Assembly: GCA_944322725.1 (NCBI GenBank)
Contig: CALUPU010000008.1
Coordinates: 1 to 64,000 of the forward strand
Length of the DNA: 64,000 nucleotides
From: Candidatus Gastranaerophilales bacterium
GTDB taxonomy: Bacteria > Cyanobacteriota > Vampirovibrionia > Gastranaerophilales > Gastranaerophilaceae
Direction: 5' to 3'
Every line of letters begins with the position of its first letter. Positions within the stretch are counted from its first letter, which is position 1. Shown in pieces: positions 7,921-16,454 of this stretch. The position numbers were made by a program, and so were the translations under genes. The notes under the pieces are model-generated. The model made no database searches, was not told the origin of the DNA, and saw nothing but the letters and a program-made list of their open reading frames with translations.

Positions 7921-8187
7921 ATGGATAAAATTATTGAATATGCACCAATAATCCTTGTTATTATTATATTTTTTGTACAATACAAAATTTTTGTTACTCC
8001 GGCTCAGCTATCTGCTGTGAAATCCGATTTAATTGAGTATATAGCAGAGCATTATGTTTCTGAGAAAACATACAGAGATAACAATATCAGTCTTGAAAAC
8101 AGGATAGACAGAATAGACAAGAACGTGAACGATGTAAAGACACTACTTATAAGCATTGTCCAGTGGCATGGCAATCCTAATAATTAG
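7921..8187 (+). CDS. Membrane-anchored coiled-coil phage protein (spanin/XhlA-like)
   Basis: 88 aa from ATG 7921, directly behind the strong ribosome-binding site GGAGGG. One N-terminal transmembrane helix (residues 8-24) is followed by a soluble region with heptad spacing (ISLENRIDRIDKNVNDVKTLL). This layout matches inner-membrane spanins (Rz-like) or hemolysin-XhlA-type lysis proteins. The family cannot be settled without a profile search. Confidence 0.5.
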   Translation: MDKIIEYAPIILVIIIFFVQYKIFVTPAQLSAVKSDLIEYIAEHYVSEKTYRDNNISLENRIDRIDKNVNDVKTLLISIVQWHGNPNN

Positions 8188-8215
8188 TACTTTGTAGGTT
8201 TTTAGCGGAGGAAAA

Positions 8216-8671
8216 ATGGAGGAATTATTTAAAAAGGCACTTGACTTTGTGCTGAAATGGGAGGGCGGCTATGTCAACAATCCGCACGATAGAGGCGGAG
8301 CAACAAACAAAGGCATCACACAGTATACCTACAATGCGTGGCTTAAAAGCAAAGGACTTGCCAATAGGGATGTTCGATATATCACACAGGATGAGGTTGA
8401 GCAGATTTATTACAAGAACTACTGGCTTAAAGCCGGGTGTGATAAGATGTCCCCGAAATTTGCGCTACTGGCTTTTGACACAGCTGTCAACATGGGTTTA
8501 GTTCGTGTAAATCAGTTTTTGAAGGCTGCTCAGTGGAAATATCCCGAAAAATTTATAGAAGCACGCCGTGCAAAATATCTTGAATTTGCTAAATACGGCA
8601 ATCAAAAGATATTTTTGCAGGGCTGGCTAAACAGATTAAATGCCCTTTCTACACAAATTGCTAAAATCTAA
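8216..8671 (+). CDS. Phage endolysin, GH108-type N-acetylmuramidase
   Basis: 151 aa. The N-terminus carries the family signature KWEGGYVNNPHDRGG-TNKGIT, whose Glu in WEGG is the catalytic acid. The C-terminal half (FDTAVNMGLVRVNQFL, ARRAKYLEFA) is the paired peptidoglycan-binding part. It cleaves the glycan backbone of peptidoglycan during lysis. There is no signal peptide, so release depends on the holin. It is the last gene of the phage late operon, followed by a terminator 17 bp on. ATG 8216 has GGAGG upstream. Confidence 0.85.
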   Translation: MEELFKKALDFVLKWEGGYVNNPHDRGGATNKGITQYTYNAWLKSKGLANRDVRYITQDEVEQIYYKNYWLKAGCDKMSPKFALLAFDTAVNMGLVRVNQFLKAAQWKYPEKFIEARRAKYLEFAKYGNQKIFLQGWLNRLNALSTQIAKI

Positions 8672-8687
8672 ATGATTGATTTCTTCA

Positions 8688-8719
8688 GCCCCGTTTTGCT
8701 TGAGCGGGGCTTTTTTTTT
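8688..8719 (+). terminator. Terminator after phage late operon
   Basis: A GCCCCG / CGGGGC stem is followed by nine T residues, 17 bp behind the endolysin stop. It marks the end of the prophage late transcript. Confidence 0.9.
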
Positions 8720-8803
8720 GCATTGTTTACCTGTTAAACTTAATGCCGTGCAGATTTATTCTAACATGTGTTATCGTCAGATTTGCTCTTATTGTATTTT
8801 GAG

Positions 8804-9058
8804 ATGTTCAAAGATTATAAAGAGTATAAGAGCAAACACACAGGCTGTGTTGATATTATGGCAGAGCGGTGTTTGAGTTATGAACAGTATTCACAGGCAA
8901 TTGAAAAGATAAAAGATACAAAACTTTATGACTATTTATTAAAAAAGCAAAAGACTCCTTATAATACTCTTTGCTTTAATACATATTTTCCAACATTGAT
9001 TTTAAAGTTTTTGTGGGCAGTCCGATTACGTTCTCTAAGTCTCCCTCTACTTGTTTAA
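8804..9058 (+). pseudogene. Small ORF remnant next to prophage end
   Basis: From ATG 8804 about 57 codons have a natural-looking acidic/basic helical composition (YEQYSQAIEKIKDTKLYDYLLKK). The frame then reads antisense through the 3' end of maf, which is unlikely to be genuine. No ribosome-binding site is visible. It is probably the broken front of a small gene at the prophage-chromosome junction. The real end may be near 8975. Confidence 0.3.
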
Positions 9059-9566
9059 TAAACTCGCTGCCCATTTCCTGTATGCCGTATGCGCCTGCTT
9101 TATCAAGCGGTTTATTTTTTGTAACGTAAGTTTCTATTAACGAATCTGAAAGATTCTGGAATGTTACAAAAGTCTTTGTAACGGTTGATGCGGTTTTTCT
9201 TGTATCAGCATCAATAACGCTTATCGCTGTAACAACAAAATGAGTTTTTCCGCTCAGTTCTTTTAGCATTTGTTTTGCATGTTCTTCATTTTTGGGTTTG
9301 CCGTAGATTTTGTTATCAAGAACAACCATTGTATCTGCGCTCACTATAAGGCAGTTTTTGTACATAGTAATGTCCGTATCTTGATTATCAAGTACGGACA
9401 ATGCTTTTTGAAGAGAGAGGGATTTTATTGCGTCGTCTGTATAACAGTCTGAATCAAGCTTTTCATCAAAAGCCGGAACAGCCGTATCAAAGTCGACATT
9501 CAGTTTTTTTATTAGAGAGTGTCGCCTCGGAGATTGCGAGGCAAGGATAATTTTCTTTTGATTCAT
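8976..9566 (-). CDS. maf: Maf-family nucleotide pyrophosphatase
   Basis: 196 aa. The N-terminus has the Maf signature LASQSPRR. Further conserved blocks are VSADTMVVL, GKP, AYGIQ near the C-terminus, and NVIGLP. Maf proteins hydrolyse dTTP/UTP or modified nucleotides to monophosphates, a house-cleaning function in the cytoplasm. The three subfamilies cannot be told apart by eye. It stands alone on the minus strand with its own promoter. The length is normal. Confidence 0.92.
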   Translation of the reverse strand: MNQKKIILASQSPRRHSLIKKLNVDFDTAVPAFDEKLDSDCYTDDAIKSLSLQKALSVLDNQDTDITMYKNCLIVSADTMVVLDNKIYGKPKNEEHAKQMLKELSGKTHFVVTAISVIDADTRKTASTVTKTFVTFQNLSDSLIETYVTKNKPLDKAGAYGIQEMGSEFIKQVEGDLENVIGLPTKTLKSMLENMY

Positions 9567-9567
9567 A

Positions 9568-9582
9568 GTGCTATTTTAGCAC
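9568..9582 (-). promoter_or_regulatory. Palindrome over maf -10 box
   Basis: A perfect inverted repeat, GTGCT-attttA-GCAC reading outward, spans the -10 hexamer of maf. The minus strand reads TAAAAT ending 6 nt before ATG 9566. The palindrome could be an operator. The spacing implies a leaderless transcript. Confidence 0.45.
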
Positions 9583-9790
9583 AGAATCCGCTGTCTTGGA
9601 TTACCGGCGCTTCCGCCTCCTCAACGGAGCCGTCCGCATGGACGCTCTCTTCGATACGCGTCCTCGGAATCCGCGTCTTGGATTTTCTTCTCGCTCGAGC
9701 CTGTCACTCACTTCGTTTTCACTGGTTCGTTTCGGCTCTCTCTCACCGGACTAACTCACTACGTTCGTGTCGTCCGTCCGAAAATCCGCT
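9583..9790. repeat. GC-richer intergenic repeat related to 36.3-36.5 kb element
   Basis: This noncoding stretch is clearly GC-richer than its surroundings and full of short CCG/CGG and TCACTC/GAGTGA motifs. Its 9667-9730 part matches the reverse strand of 36450-36529: shared blocks are AATCCGC-TCTTGGATT, TCTTC-CGCTCGAGCCTG and ACTCACTTCG. Two imperfect copies of AATCCGC-GTCTTGGATT lie within it (near 9586 and 9668). Open frames that cross it are not genes. It borders maf and the 79-aa gene to the right. Confidence 0.65.
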
Positions 9791-10028
9791 ATGCAGTTGC
9801 GAATCTTGTTCCTCTGTAATGTGCTGCTTTTGCATTAAGTGCTGCACAGACACTGTTTAGTTTATTGTTTAAAATCATCATATTCTTGCGCATATCTGAA
9901 AAATCACCCATTGCGCTGAGCATTTTATCCGGTTCAACAAGTTTTGCTATTTCCGGATTATCAACTTTTTCATCTGCATATTTTTTTACTAATAACTGAT
10001 CAATGTAATCTCTTGGTCCAACTGCCAT
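9789..10028 (-). CDS. Small conserved-looking hypothetical protein
   Basis: 79 aa with a strong ribosome-binding site (AGGGAG) 11 bp 5' of the ATG. Acidic/basic mix with a helical middle (MRKNMMILNNKLNSVCAALNAKA); no signal peptide or membrane segment. The last ten or so residues (YRGTRFATA) are encoded where the intergenic repeat begins, so the original stop may have been displaced. I do not recognise the family. Confidence 0.55.
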   Translation of the reverse strand: MAVGPRDYIDQLLVKKYADEKVDNPEIAKLVEPDKMLSAMGDFSDMRKNMMILNNKLNSVCAALNAKAAHYRGTRFATA

Positions 10029-10163
10029 AATTTTATTCTCCCTATAAAATGTAATCCCTTTAATCCCTTACTTATATAAACGCTTTTGGTGAGAGAAAAT
10101 TGCCTTTTTATAAAAGAATTATTAATATTTGTTAACAAAGAGGGAAGGAGTGGTGGCACAAAG

Positions 10164-10199
10164 AAAAAGGAGCCTTTGAATGTTAAAGGACTCCTTTTT
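10164..10199. terminator. Bidirectional-looking terminator after rfaE2
   Basis: AAAAAGGAG / CTCCTTTTT stem with a further CCTTT/AAAGG pairing, giving T-runs on both strands. It ends the minus-strand mfd-parvulin-rfaE1-rfaE2 cluster 20 bp after the rfaE2 stop. Confidence 0.85.
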
Positions 10200-10218
10200 C
10201 TGCTGTATAAAATAATTT

Positions 10219-10698
10219 TTATTTTGCCGCCTGTGCACCGATTTTTTTAATCACGTTAGTGGTTGATTTTCCTTCTACAAAGCTTATAAATTCAACTCTG
10301 CCTCCGTTAGCCAGAATAATTTTTGCTTCGGGAAGTGTTTCCAGAGTATAGTCAGCGCCTTTTGTGTGAACATCGGGTTTGATTTCACCGAGTAACTGCT
10401 CAGGTGATGACTCGTCAAACAGAACAACGTAATCAACACACGCAAGAGCACACAATATTTCTGCACGGTCATTCTCGTTATTGATAGGTCTGTCAGGCCC
10501 TTTTATTTTTTTTACTGAAATGTCGGAGTTGAGGCACACAATCATTTTGTCTGCAAAAGTTTTTGTTTTTTGCAGATAGCGTACATGACCCACATGCAAA
10601 ATATCAAAACATCCGTTAGTTGTAACAATTGTTTTTCCCTGTTCTTTCAGGTTTTTGAGCAGTGCCGGCAAATCTTCTCTTTTTACAAGCTGTCCCAT
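10219..10698 (-). CDS. rfaE2: Heptose-1-phosphate adenylyltransferase (HldE C-domain type)
   Basis: 159 aa. TTNGCFDILHVGHVRYL holds the nucleotidyltransferase HxGH motif (HVGH), and later KGADYTLETLPEA and the FVEGKSTTN end (counterpart of the S-T-T motif) are typical of the RfaE/HldE cytidylyltransferase-like domain. It adenylates D-glycero-beta-D-manno-heptose 1-phosphate, giving ADP-heptose for LPS inner core. In many bacteria it is fused to the kinase. Here it is a separate gene whose ATG overlaps the kinase stop (TAATG), so the two are co-translated. Confidence 0.88.
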   Translation of the reverse strand: MGQLVKREDLPALLKNLKEQGKTIVTTNGCFDILHVGHVRYLQKTKTFADKMIVCLNSDISVKKIKGPDRPINNENDRAEILCALACVDYVVLFDESSPEQLLGEIKPDVHTKGADYTLETLPEAKIILANGGRVEFISFVEGKSTTNVIKKIGAQAAK

Positions 10699-11717
10699 TA
10701 TTTTGCTGCTCCCTGACCTGCCTGATTAGCGTTATTGTATGCAACTTCAATAATTTCTTTAAGCTGAACATGTTTGATTGCAAAGGTTCCTACCTTACGA
10801 ACAGCTGCAGCAGCTGCGTAATTGGCAAGTTCAATTGCTTCGTTGTAGTTAAAGCCCGAGCCGATTAAGCCGAGAGCAAGGAATGCTACAAATGAGCCGC
10901 CTGCGCCTGTCGCGTCAACTACTTCCGTAGAAACAGAAGGAAGATAAATCTCATCTGCTCCGTCATAGTAGTACACACCGTTAGCACTGCGTGTAATTAT
11001 TACCTTATCGGCAATTTTTCTTAATGAAGAAGCGATTTTCTTAACAGGTTCTGTTCTTTTTGATTTTGTTGCAATCAATGCTTCATCCACATTCGGAACA
11101 AGAACATCTACACCCTGATATTTTGAAAAATCTTCACCTTTAGGGTCCATAACAACTATTTTGTCATGGCGGTTTGCAAGTTTAACAATATCTTTGATAA
11201 GTTTTGCAGAGAATACACTGATAATGTAGTCGGACAGAACAATCAAATCAACATCTTTTATGACTTTCTCAATATTAGCGTAGATATTTTTGCTGATATC
11301 ATCACTTATGATATCAAGTGACTCGTTGTCCACACGAGCAAGGTGTTTGTTGTTCTGCGCAATAAGCCTTGTCTTTACGGTTGTAGGACGTGTTTTGTCT
11401 TTAATAACAAACTCTGTATCAATATTGTTTTTAGTTAGCAAATCCAGAACAACACCGCTGTACAGGTCATCACCGATTACACCTGCAAGTATAGCTTTTG
11501 CACCCATTGCTGCAATGTTATTGGCAACATTTGCCGCACCGCCTAAAAGGTAAGTTTTTCTTTTAACTTCCAGTATGGGTACAGGTGCTTCCGGAGACAG
11601 GCGGTTTGCCATGCCCCAGAGATATTCGTCAAGGATGATATCTCCTACAACGAGTATTTTTGCTTCATTGAATTTGCTTATTATTTCAAAAAGTTTGTTT
11701 TTTAAAGTTTTATTCAT
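10698..11717 (-). CDS. rfaE1: Heptose-7-phosphate kinase (HldE N-domain type, PfkB family)
   Basis: 339 aa. PfkB-family sugar kinase: an early Gly-rich substrate region (LLGGAANVANNIAAMG), TRPTTVKTR in the middle, and the anion-hole DATGAGGSFVAFLALG near residue 265. The usual GAGD catalytic Asp is replaced by Gly-Gly (GAGGSF), which is unusual for this family and could affect catalysis. Expected role: phosphorylation of D-glycero-D-manno-heptose 7-phosphate for ADP-heptose. The ATG has AAGGAA upstream. It lies 28 bp downstream of the parvulin gene. Confidence 0.85.
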   Translation of the reverse strand: MNKTLKNKLFEIISKFNEAKILVVGDIILDEYLWGMANRLSPEAPVPILEVKRKTYLLGGAANVANNIAAMGAKAILAGVIGDDLYSGVVLDLLTKNNIDTEFVIKDKTRPTTVKTRLIAQNNKHLARVDNESLDIISDDISKNIYANIEKVIKDVDLIVLSDYIISVFSAKLIKDIVKLANRHDKIVVMDPKGEDFSKYQGVDVLVPNVDEALIATKSKRTEPVKKIASSLRKIADKVIITRSANGVYYYDGADEIYLPSVSTEVVDATGAGGSFVAFLALGLIGSGFNYNEAIELANYAAAAAVRKVGTFAIKHVQLKEIIEVAYNNANQAGQGAAK

Positions 11718-11745
11718 AGGTAAAATTCCTTATTAAACACCTGTA

Positions 11746-12885
11746 CTAGTCACGTGCTGATTTTGGACCTTCCATTAAAGCAGGATTATTTTTTGCCTGT
11801 TCTTTCAATGCTTTTTGAATGTTTTGAGGGTCAAAACTCGGGTCTTTGAATTCAATTTTAGCATTGTTTTTCAAAGTATCTACAAACTGCTGAAGAACTT
11901 TTACTTTTTCCTGATTTGTAAGGAAGTCTTTGATATCGTCTTTTACCTTGTCAAACGGTTCTACACCTGCTTTTTGTCTGTCGGTAACCATAATAATGTG
12001 ATAGCCGTATGGTGTTTCGATAACTTCGCTGATAGTATTCGGTTTCATAGCAAAAGCTGCTTTTGAGAACGGTTCAACCATTTCTTCTTTGCCGAAGAAT
12101 CCTAAGTCTCCGCCCTGTTTGGCACTCTGAGTATCGTCAGAGTTTTCTTTTGCAATTTTAGCAAATTCTTTGGGGTTCTTTTTAACTTCTGCAAGAAGTT
12201 TTTGTGCTTTTGCTTTTTGAGCATTCATTTGTTTTTTTACTTCTGCGTTAAGCTGTTCTTCTGTCATATTTTTGCCTTCGCCCGCAGCAATTTTTGCTTT
12301 CAATTCTTCTGAATTTGCACTGACAAGTATATGTGATGCTCTTACTTTATCAGGGTTTTTGAACTTGTCTGCGTTTTCTTTATAGAATTTCATTGCGTCT
12401 TTGTCGCTTATTGAAACTGTAGAAAGAGTGTCTACGAGTTTTTGGATTTTTACTTCATCAGACAAATCTTTTTTGAATTGTGCAGTAGACACGCCGTTTT
12501 CTTTGAGAAGCTGATTGAATTTTTCTTTTGAACCTACTTTATCTATAATAGATTTCAACTGTTTATCCATATCTTCTTTGGAGACTTTTATGTGTCTTTT
12601 GTTTATTTCCTGATCAATAAGTTTTTTAACGATAAGTTCATTGATAACTCTGTCTTTGAGCATTAAATGAAGAAAGCTGTTAGGATCTTTTTTCAGGTCA
12701 ATGCCCATTTGTGAGAACATAGAATTATTTGCAACCGCATCAAATGCTTTTTCGTATTGTGCTCTTGTGATAGAGTCACCGTTTACTGTTACTACAGCGT
12801 TATTGTTTGTGCATCCGCAAATCATCAATGTTGCGGAAACTGCAAGGATTGATGCAGCCATTTTTAGATTTTTTGCTAATTTCAT
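11746..12885 (-). CDS. Parvulin-type peptidyl-prolyl isomerase lipoprotein (SurA/PrsA-like)
   Basis: 379 aa. Lipoprotein-type signal (ATLMICGC, Cys about 25), an N-terminal SurA-like helical region (residues 30-165), then a parvulin domain (about 180-300) with VRASHILV and GGDLGFFGKEEMVEPF, and a C-terminal helix. It would assist folding of exported or outer-membrane proteins. A helical insertion rich in Lys/Glu (about 195-235) splits the parvulin domain, as in other family members. GAGGAG lies before the ATG. It sits 10 bp downstream of mfd. Confidence 0.85.
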   Translation of the reverse strand: MKLAKNLKMAASILAVSATLMICGCTNNNAVVTVNGDSITRAQYEKAFDAVANNSMFSQMGIDLKKDPNSFLHLMLKDRVINELIVKKLIDQEINKRHIKVSKEDMDKQLKSIIDKVGSKEKFNQLLKENGVSTAQFKKDLSDEVKIQKLVDTLSTVSISDKDAMKFYKENADKFKNPDKVRASHILVSANSEELKAKIAAGEGKNMTEEQLNAEVKKQMNAQKAKAQKLLAEVKKNPKEFAKIAKENSDDTQSAKQGGDLGFFGKEEMVEPFSKAAFAMKPNTISEVIETPYGYHIIMVTDRQKAGVEPFDKVKDDIKDFLTNQEKVKVLQQFVDTLKNNAKIEFKDPSFDPQNIQKALKEQAKNNPALMEGPKSARD

Positions 12886-12895
12886 TTTATACTCC

Positions 12896-15800
12896 TCATT
12901 GCTTATTTATATATTCGTACGTGATTTTATTTATATAATAGAATAAATCAGCCAATATGTTAAACACTTCTTTAAAGCTAAGCAGACTGTTGTTAAAAAG
13001 AAGAATGGAATTACCTTCCTGGCAGGACTTGGGGGCAATTGTATATTTTATATATTTTGTAATATTTCTGTCTAATTGTGAAGCAATAATAGTCCATTCT
13101 GCTTTTGTATAAGGCATATAAATCCTTATGTTATCCGCTGTTTCTCTGATGAGGCTGATTTTTGCCTGTGTGGCAAGCAGTCTCAAATGTATAAGTTTTA
13201 TTAAATTTTCAACAGAATCAGGAATTTTTGAGAACCTGTCTTTCCATTCCTGATGGATTAAGTCGAGTTCTTCGACTGTTTTAACATCTGCAAGACGCTT
13301 GTATTCTATCATTTTTTGTTCTTTGGAGCCTACCCACTCATCAGGAATATAGGCTGTTACGTTAATGTCCACAATAGCCGGCGGCTGAGGTTTTTCACCG
13401 TTTTCCTGAAGTTCGTTTATTGTTTCTTCAAGAAGCTGGCAGTATGTGTCAAAGCCGACACTTGTCATATGACCGTGCTGTTTGGTTCCCAGGATGTTTC
13501 CTACACCGCGTATTTCTATGTCTCTCAGGGCTATTTGATATCCGCCGCCGAGTGTAGAAAATTCTTTGATTGCATTTAGTCTTTGAAGGGCTTCCGGGGT
13601 AAGTTTTTTGTGATTTTTATAGAAGCAATAGCAGTATGCCTGCCTGTCGCTTCTGCCTACACGTCCTCGAAGCTGGTAAAGCTGTGCAAGTCCGAACCTG
13701 TCTGCATCATAGATTATCATTGTATTTGCGTTAGGAATATCAAGACCTGATTCAATGATAGTGGTACAAAGCAGAATATCGTACTTGTGCTCTGCATATT
13801 CGAGCATAATTCCTTCAAGCGTTTTTGCGTCCATCTGCCCGTGTGCAACGGCAATACGTGCATTTGGAACGATTTTTTGAAGTTCTGCAGCAAATTCATA
13901 GATAGTTTCGACGCGGTTGTACAGGAAAAAGACCTGTCCGTCACGGTCAAGTTCGTGGTTTATTGCGTTTTTGACATAAGTTTCGTTGTATTGACCCACG
14001 TGTGTTTTGACGGGAAGCCGGTTCATCGGTGCAGTATTTATTACGCTCATATTCTTTATGCCAGACAAAGACATATAAAGCGTGCGTGGTATAGGTGTGG
14101 CGGACATACTCAAAATATCTATGTTTTTGCGGAGCATTTTGAGTTTTTCTTTGTGTTTTACACCGAAACGGTGCTCTTCATCAATAACAAGAAGTCCCAA
14201 ATCCTTAAACACAATATCATCCTGCAAAAGTCTGTGGGTGCCTATTACAACATCGACCTCGCCTTTGATGAGTTTTTTGATTGTTTCTTTTTGTTCTTTT
14301 GCTGTTCTGAAACGGGATAGAAGTTCAACTTTAACGGGGAAGGGTTTAAAACGTTCCGAAATAGTCTGCCAGTGCTGCATTGCAAGGATTGTTGTCGGAA
14401 CGATTACAGCAGCCTGTTTGCCTGACATAACGGCTTTAAATATTGCACGTATGGCAATTTCTGTTTTGCCGAATCCCACATCAGCACAGATAAGTCTATC
14501 CATTGGCTTTTCAAGTTCCATATCTGCCTTGGTTTCTTGAATAGCACGCATCTGGTCCGGAGTTTCCGTATATTCAAAAGCCTCTTCCATCTCGCACTGC
14601 CACACTGTATCAGGTTCAAAAGCAATGCCCTGAGAGACTTCACGTTTGGCATAAAGGCGAAGAAGATCTTTTGCAATATCTTCGATAGCTTTTTTTGCTC
14701 TGGTTTTGGTAATGTTCCAATCATTTCCGCCCATTCTTGAGAGTTTCGGTGCAACAGTACCCGAGCCGCGGTATCTTACAAGAAGGTTGATTTGTTCTGC
14801 AGGCATATGGAGTTTGTCGCCCTGCGCATACTCGATAGTAAGATAATCCTTAAGCTGTCCGTCTATCTCTTGTTTGGAAAGTCCCTTATACAGTCCGACT
14901 CCGTGTACCTGATGAACAACATACTCGCCTTCTTTGATATCGTTGATGGATTCTATATATTCGGCGCTTTCCTTATGGTAAGTCTGTTTACGAGCAGTGA
15001 TGTCCTTGGATTTTTTGTTGAAGAGTTCTTTATCCGTTAATACTGCAAGTTTGATGTCTTCAACAAGAGAACCGCCAAGAGCAAGGTTGTCCGTAATATA
15101 GATATCGCCTGTATTTGAAAAGTCCTGTGAAACAGAAAGTTCAAAGTCGCAAAAGACATCTTCTATACGGTTTTTATAGTCTGTTGCTATGATGATTTTA
15201 TATCCCTGCTGCATTTTTTCTTCCACAAAAGCAAGGATATCCTCCATTTTTGATGAAAAGTTCGGAATGAGCCCGCTTTCAAACTCTATGGTATAATCCG
15301 AGACTGTATCCAGAAAATTGTCCAGAGAAATTTTTTGAAACCCTGCTATTGCTGTTTTAAATTCTTCAAAGTCAAGGTGTGCTTTGTTTTTAAGCGGCAG
15401 TGCAAGGGCTTTTTGTGTGTTTTCTTCAATTTGTTTGTCATAGTTTTCATCTATTTGTGAAAATTTAGAAAATATTTCCGAAGATTCGTCGATGACAAGT
15501 GCAGGATGTCCTGCCTCAAAAAGCAGCGACGGCAGGCTTTTCATTTTTTTATTTATATAAGATTGAAAATATTCTATGCCCTCAAAATACTTTTCATTAT
15601 CAATTTTTTCGAGTGTTTCGCCAAGCATTTCTCTGATAATATCTGCATTTTCACCGGCTTCTGTGTTAACGGCTGCTTCTGTCAATTCATTTTTAAAAGT
15701 TTCAGCGGTGTCATTATCAACAATAAATTTATAGACAGGCAAAATTGTTGTTTCTTTAATCTTTTTGACACTTCTTTGTGTTTTATTATCGAAGTATCTG

Positions 15801-16396
15801 ATATCTGTTATTGTATCACCCCAGAGTTCTATACGTGAGGCGTATTTGTCCGGTGAAAAAATATCTATTATATCACCGCGTATAGAAAACTCTCCTATAT
15901 CCGAGACCATTGTCACTCTTTTGTATCCAAGGTTGACGAGTTTTTGTGCAATATCGGATGTATTAATTTCTTCGTCTATTTTAAAATGCAGAGAGTGCTT
16001 TTCAAAAAAATCTCTTGACGGAAACTTTTCAAGCATTGCTTTGACAGGCACAATCAGCAGAGGTATATTGTTGATATTTTGAAGGATTTTTATCTGCTGA
16101 GCGTATTTATAAAGATTTTGTGCCACACCGTCGTAGATAGAAACATCCTGATAAGGAAAGATTTCTGCCTCTATATTAAGCAGTTTTTCAAGGTCATGTT
16201 TGTATTTCAGTGCGGTTTGTTCTGTATTGACAATAAAGACGGTATTTTTTTCTTTGTTAATCAGCGCAAGCAAAAGCAGTCTTAAAAAAGAAGTAAGTCC
16301 GCTTATTGTAAACGAGTTGTTTTTTTTCAAAAAAGCGAGAACCTTCTCTATATTTAATGCACGTTTGTTTATCAGGTATTTAAGGATGTCTGTCAT
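12896..16396 (-). CDS. mfd: Transcription-repair coupling factor Mfd
   Basis: 1166 aa, full length for Mfd. A UvrB-like N-terminus comes first, then a CarD-like RNA-polymerase interaction domain (about 495-560, GEYVVHQVHGVGLY). The RecG-like motor has Walker A DVGFGKTEIA, DEEHRFG, SATPIPRTL and QLRGRVGRS, and the TRCF C-terminal domain ends the protein. It removes RNA polymerase stalled at lesions and recruits UvrA. It is the first gene of the minus-strand cluster with parvulin and rfaE1/2. The -10 box TATCAT lies 6 nt before the ATG, so the mRNA would be leaderless. Confidence 0.96.
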   Translation of the reverse strand: MTDILKYLINKRALNIEKVLAFLKKNNSFTISGLTSFLRLLLLALINKEKNTVFIVNTEQTALKYKHDLEKLLNIEAEIFPYQDVSIYDGVAQNLYKYAQQIKILQNINNIPLLIVPVKAMLEKFPSRDFFEKHSLHFKIDEEINTSDIAQKLVNLGYKRVTMVSDIGEFSIRGDIIDIFSPDKYASRIELWGDTITDIRYFDNKTQRSVKKIKETTILPVYKFIVDNDTAETFKNELTEAAVNTEAGENADIIREMLGETLEKIDNEKYFEGIEYFQSYINKKMKSLPSLLFEAGHPALVIDESSEIFSKFSQIDENYDKQIEENTQKALALPLKNKAHLDFEEFKTAIAGFQKISLDNFLDTVSDYTIEFESGLIPNFSSKMEDILAFVEEKMQQGYKIIIATDYKNRIEDVFCDFELSVSQDFSNTGDIYITDNLALGGSLVEDIKLAVLTDKELFNKKSKDITARKQTYHKESAEYIESINDIKEGEYVVHQVHGVGLYKGLSKQEIDGQLKDYLTIEYAQGDKLHMPAEQINLLVRYRGSGTVAPKLSRMGGNDWNITKTRAKKAIEDIAKDLLRLYAKREVSQGIAFEPDTVWQCEMEEAFEYTETPDQMRAIQETKADMELEKPMDRLICADVGFGKTEIAIRAIFKAVMSGKQAAVIVPTTILAMQHWQTISERFKPFPVKVELLSRFRTAKEQKETIKKLIKGEVDVVIGTHRLLQDDIVFKDLGLLVIDEEHRFGVKHKEKLKMLRKNIDILSMSATPIPRTLYMSLSGIKNMSVINTAPMNRLPVKTHVGQYNETYVKNAINHELDRDGQVFFLYNRVETIYEFAAELQKIVPNARIAVAHGQMDAKTLEGIMLEYAEHKYDILLCTTIIESGLDIPNANTMIIYDADRFGLAQLYQLRGRVGRSDRQAYCYCFYKNHKKLTPEALQRLNAIKEFSTLGGGYQIALRDIEIRGVGNILGTKQHGHMTSVGFDTYCQLLEETINELQENGEKPQPPAIVDINVTAYIPDEWVGSKEQKMIEYKRLADVKTVEELDLIHQEWKDRFSKIPDSVENLIKLIHLRLLATQAKISLIRETADNIRIYMPYTKAEWTIIASQLDRNITKYIKYTIAPKSCQEGNSILLFNNSLLSFKEVFNILADLFYYINKITYEYINKQ

Positions 16397-16402
16397 AAAA
16401 TG

Positions 16403-16411
16403 ATGATAACA
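16403..16411 (-). promoter_or_regulatory. mfd extended -10 promoter
   Basis: The minus strand reads TGTTATCAT (TG-T-TATCAT), with the hexamer ending 6 nt before the mfd ATG. The TG sits at the edge of the T-run of the ileS terminator, so terminator and promoter abut. Confidence 0.55.
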
Positions 16412-16442
16412 AAAAAGGAGGGAATTATCTCCCTCCTTTTTT
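16411..16442. terminator. Terminator between ileS and mfd
   Basis: GGAGGGA / TCCCTCC stem with a short loop, flanked by A6 and T6, so it has T-runs on both strands. It lies directly behind the ileS stop on the minus strand. Confidence 0.9.
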
Positions 16443-16454
16443 GTTTATGTTTTG

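Noticed and set aside
1-8719. Diversity-generating retroelement or CRISPR linked to the cassettes
   Set aside because: No reverse transcriptase, adenine-biased variable repeat pair, or regularly spaced short repeats are present.
9519-9860. Plus-strand ORF of 113 aa over the maf upstream region
   Set aside because: It runs antisense to maf and through the GC-rich repeat, with no start signals and a Ser/Cys/Arg-skewed composition.
13787-14320. Long Cys/Phe-rich ORF antisense to mfd
   Set aside because: The overlapped mfd is a certain gene. The antisense frame has shadow composition (F, C, S) and no motif.
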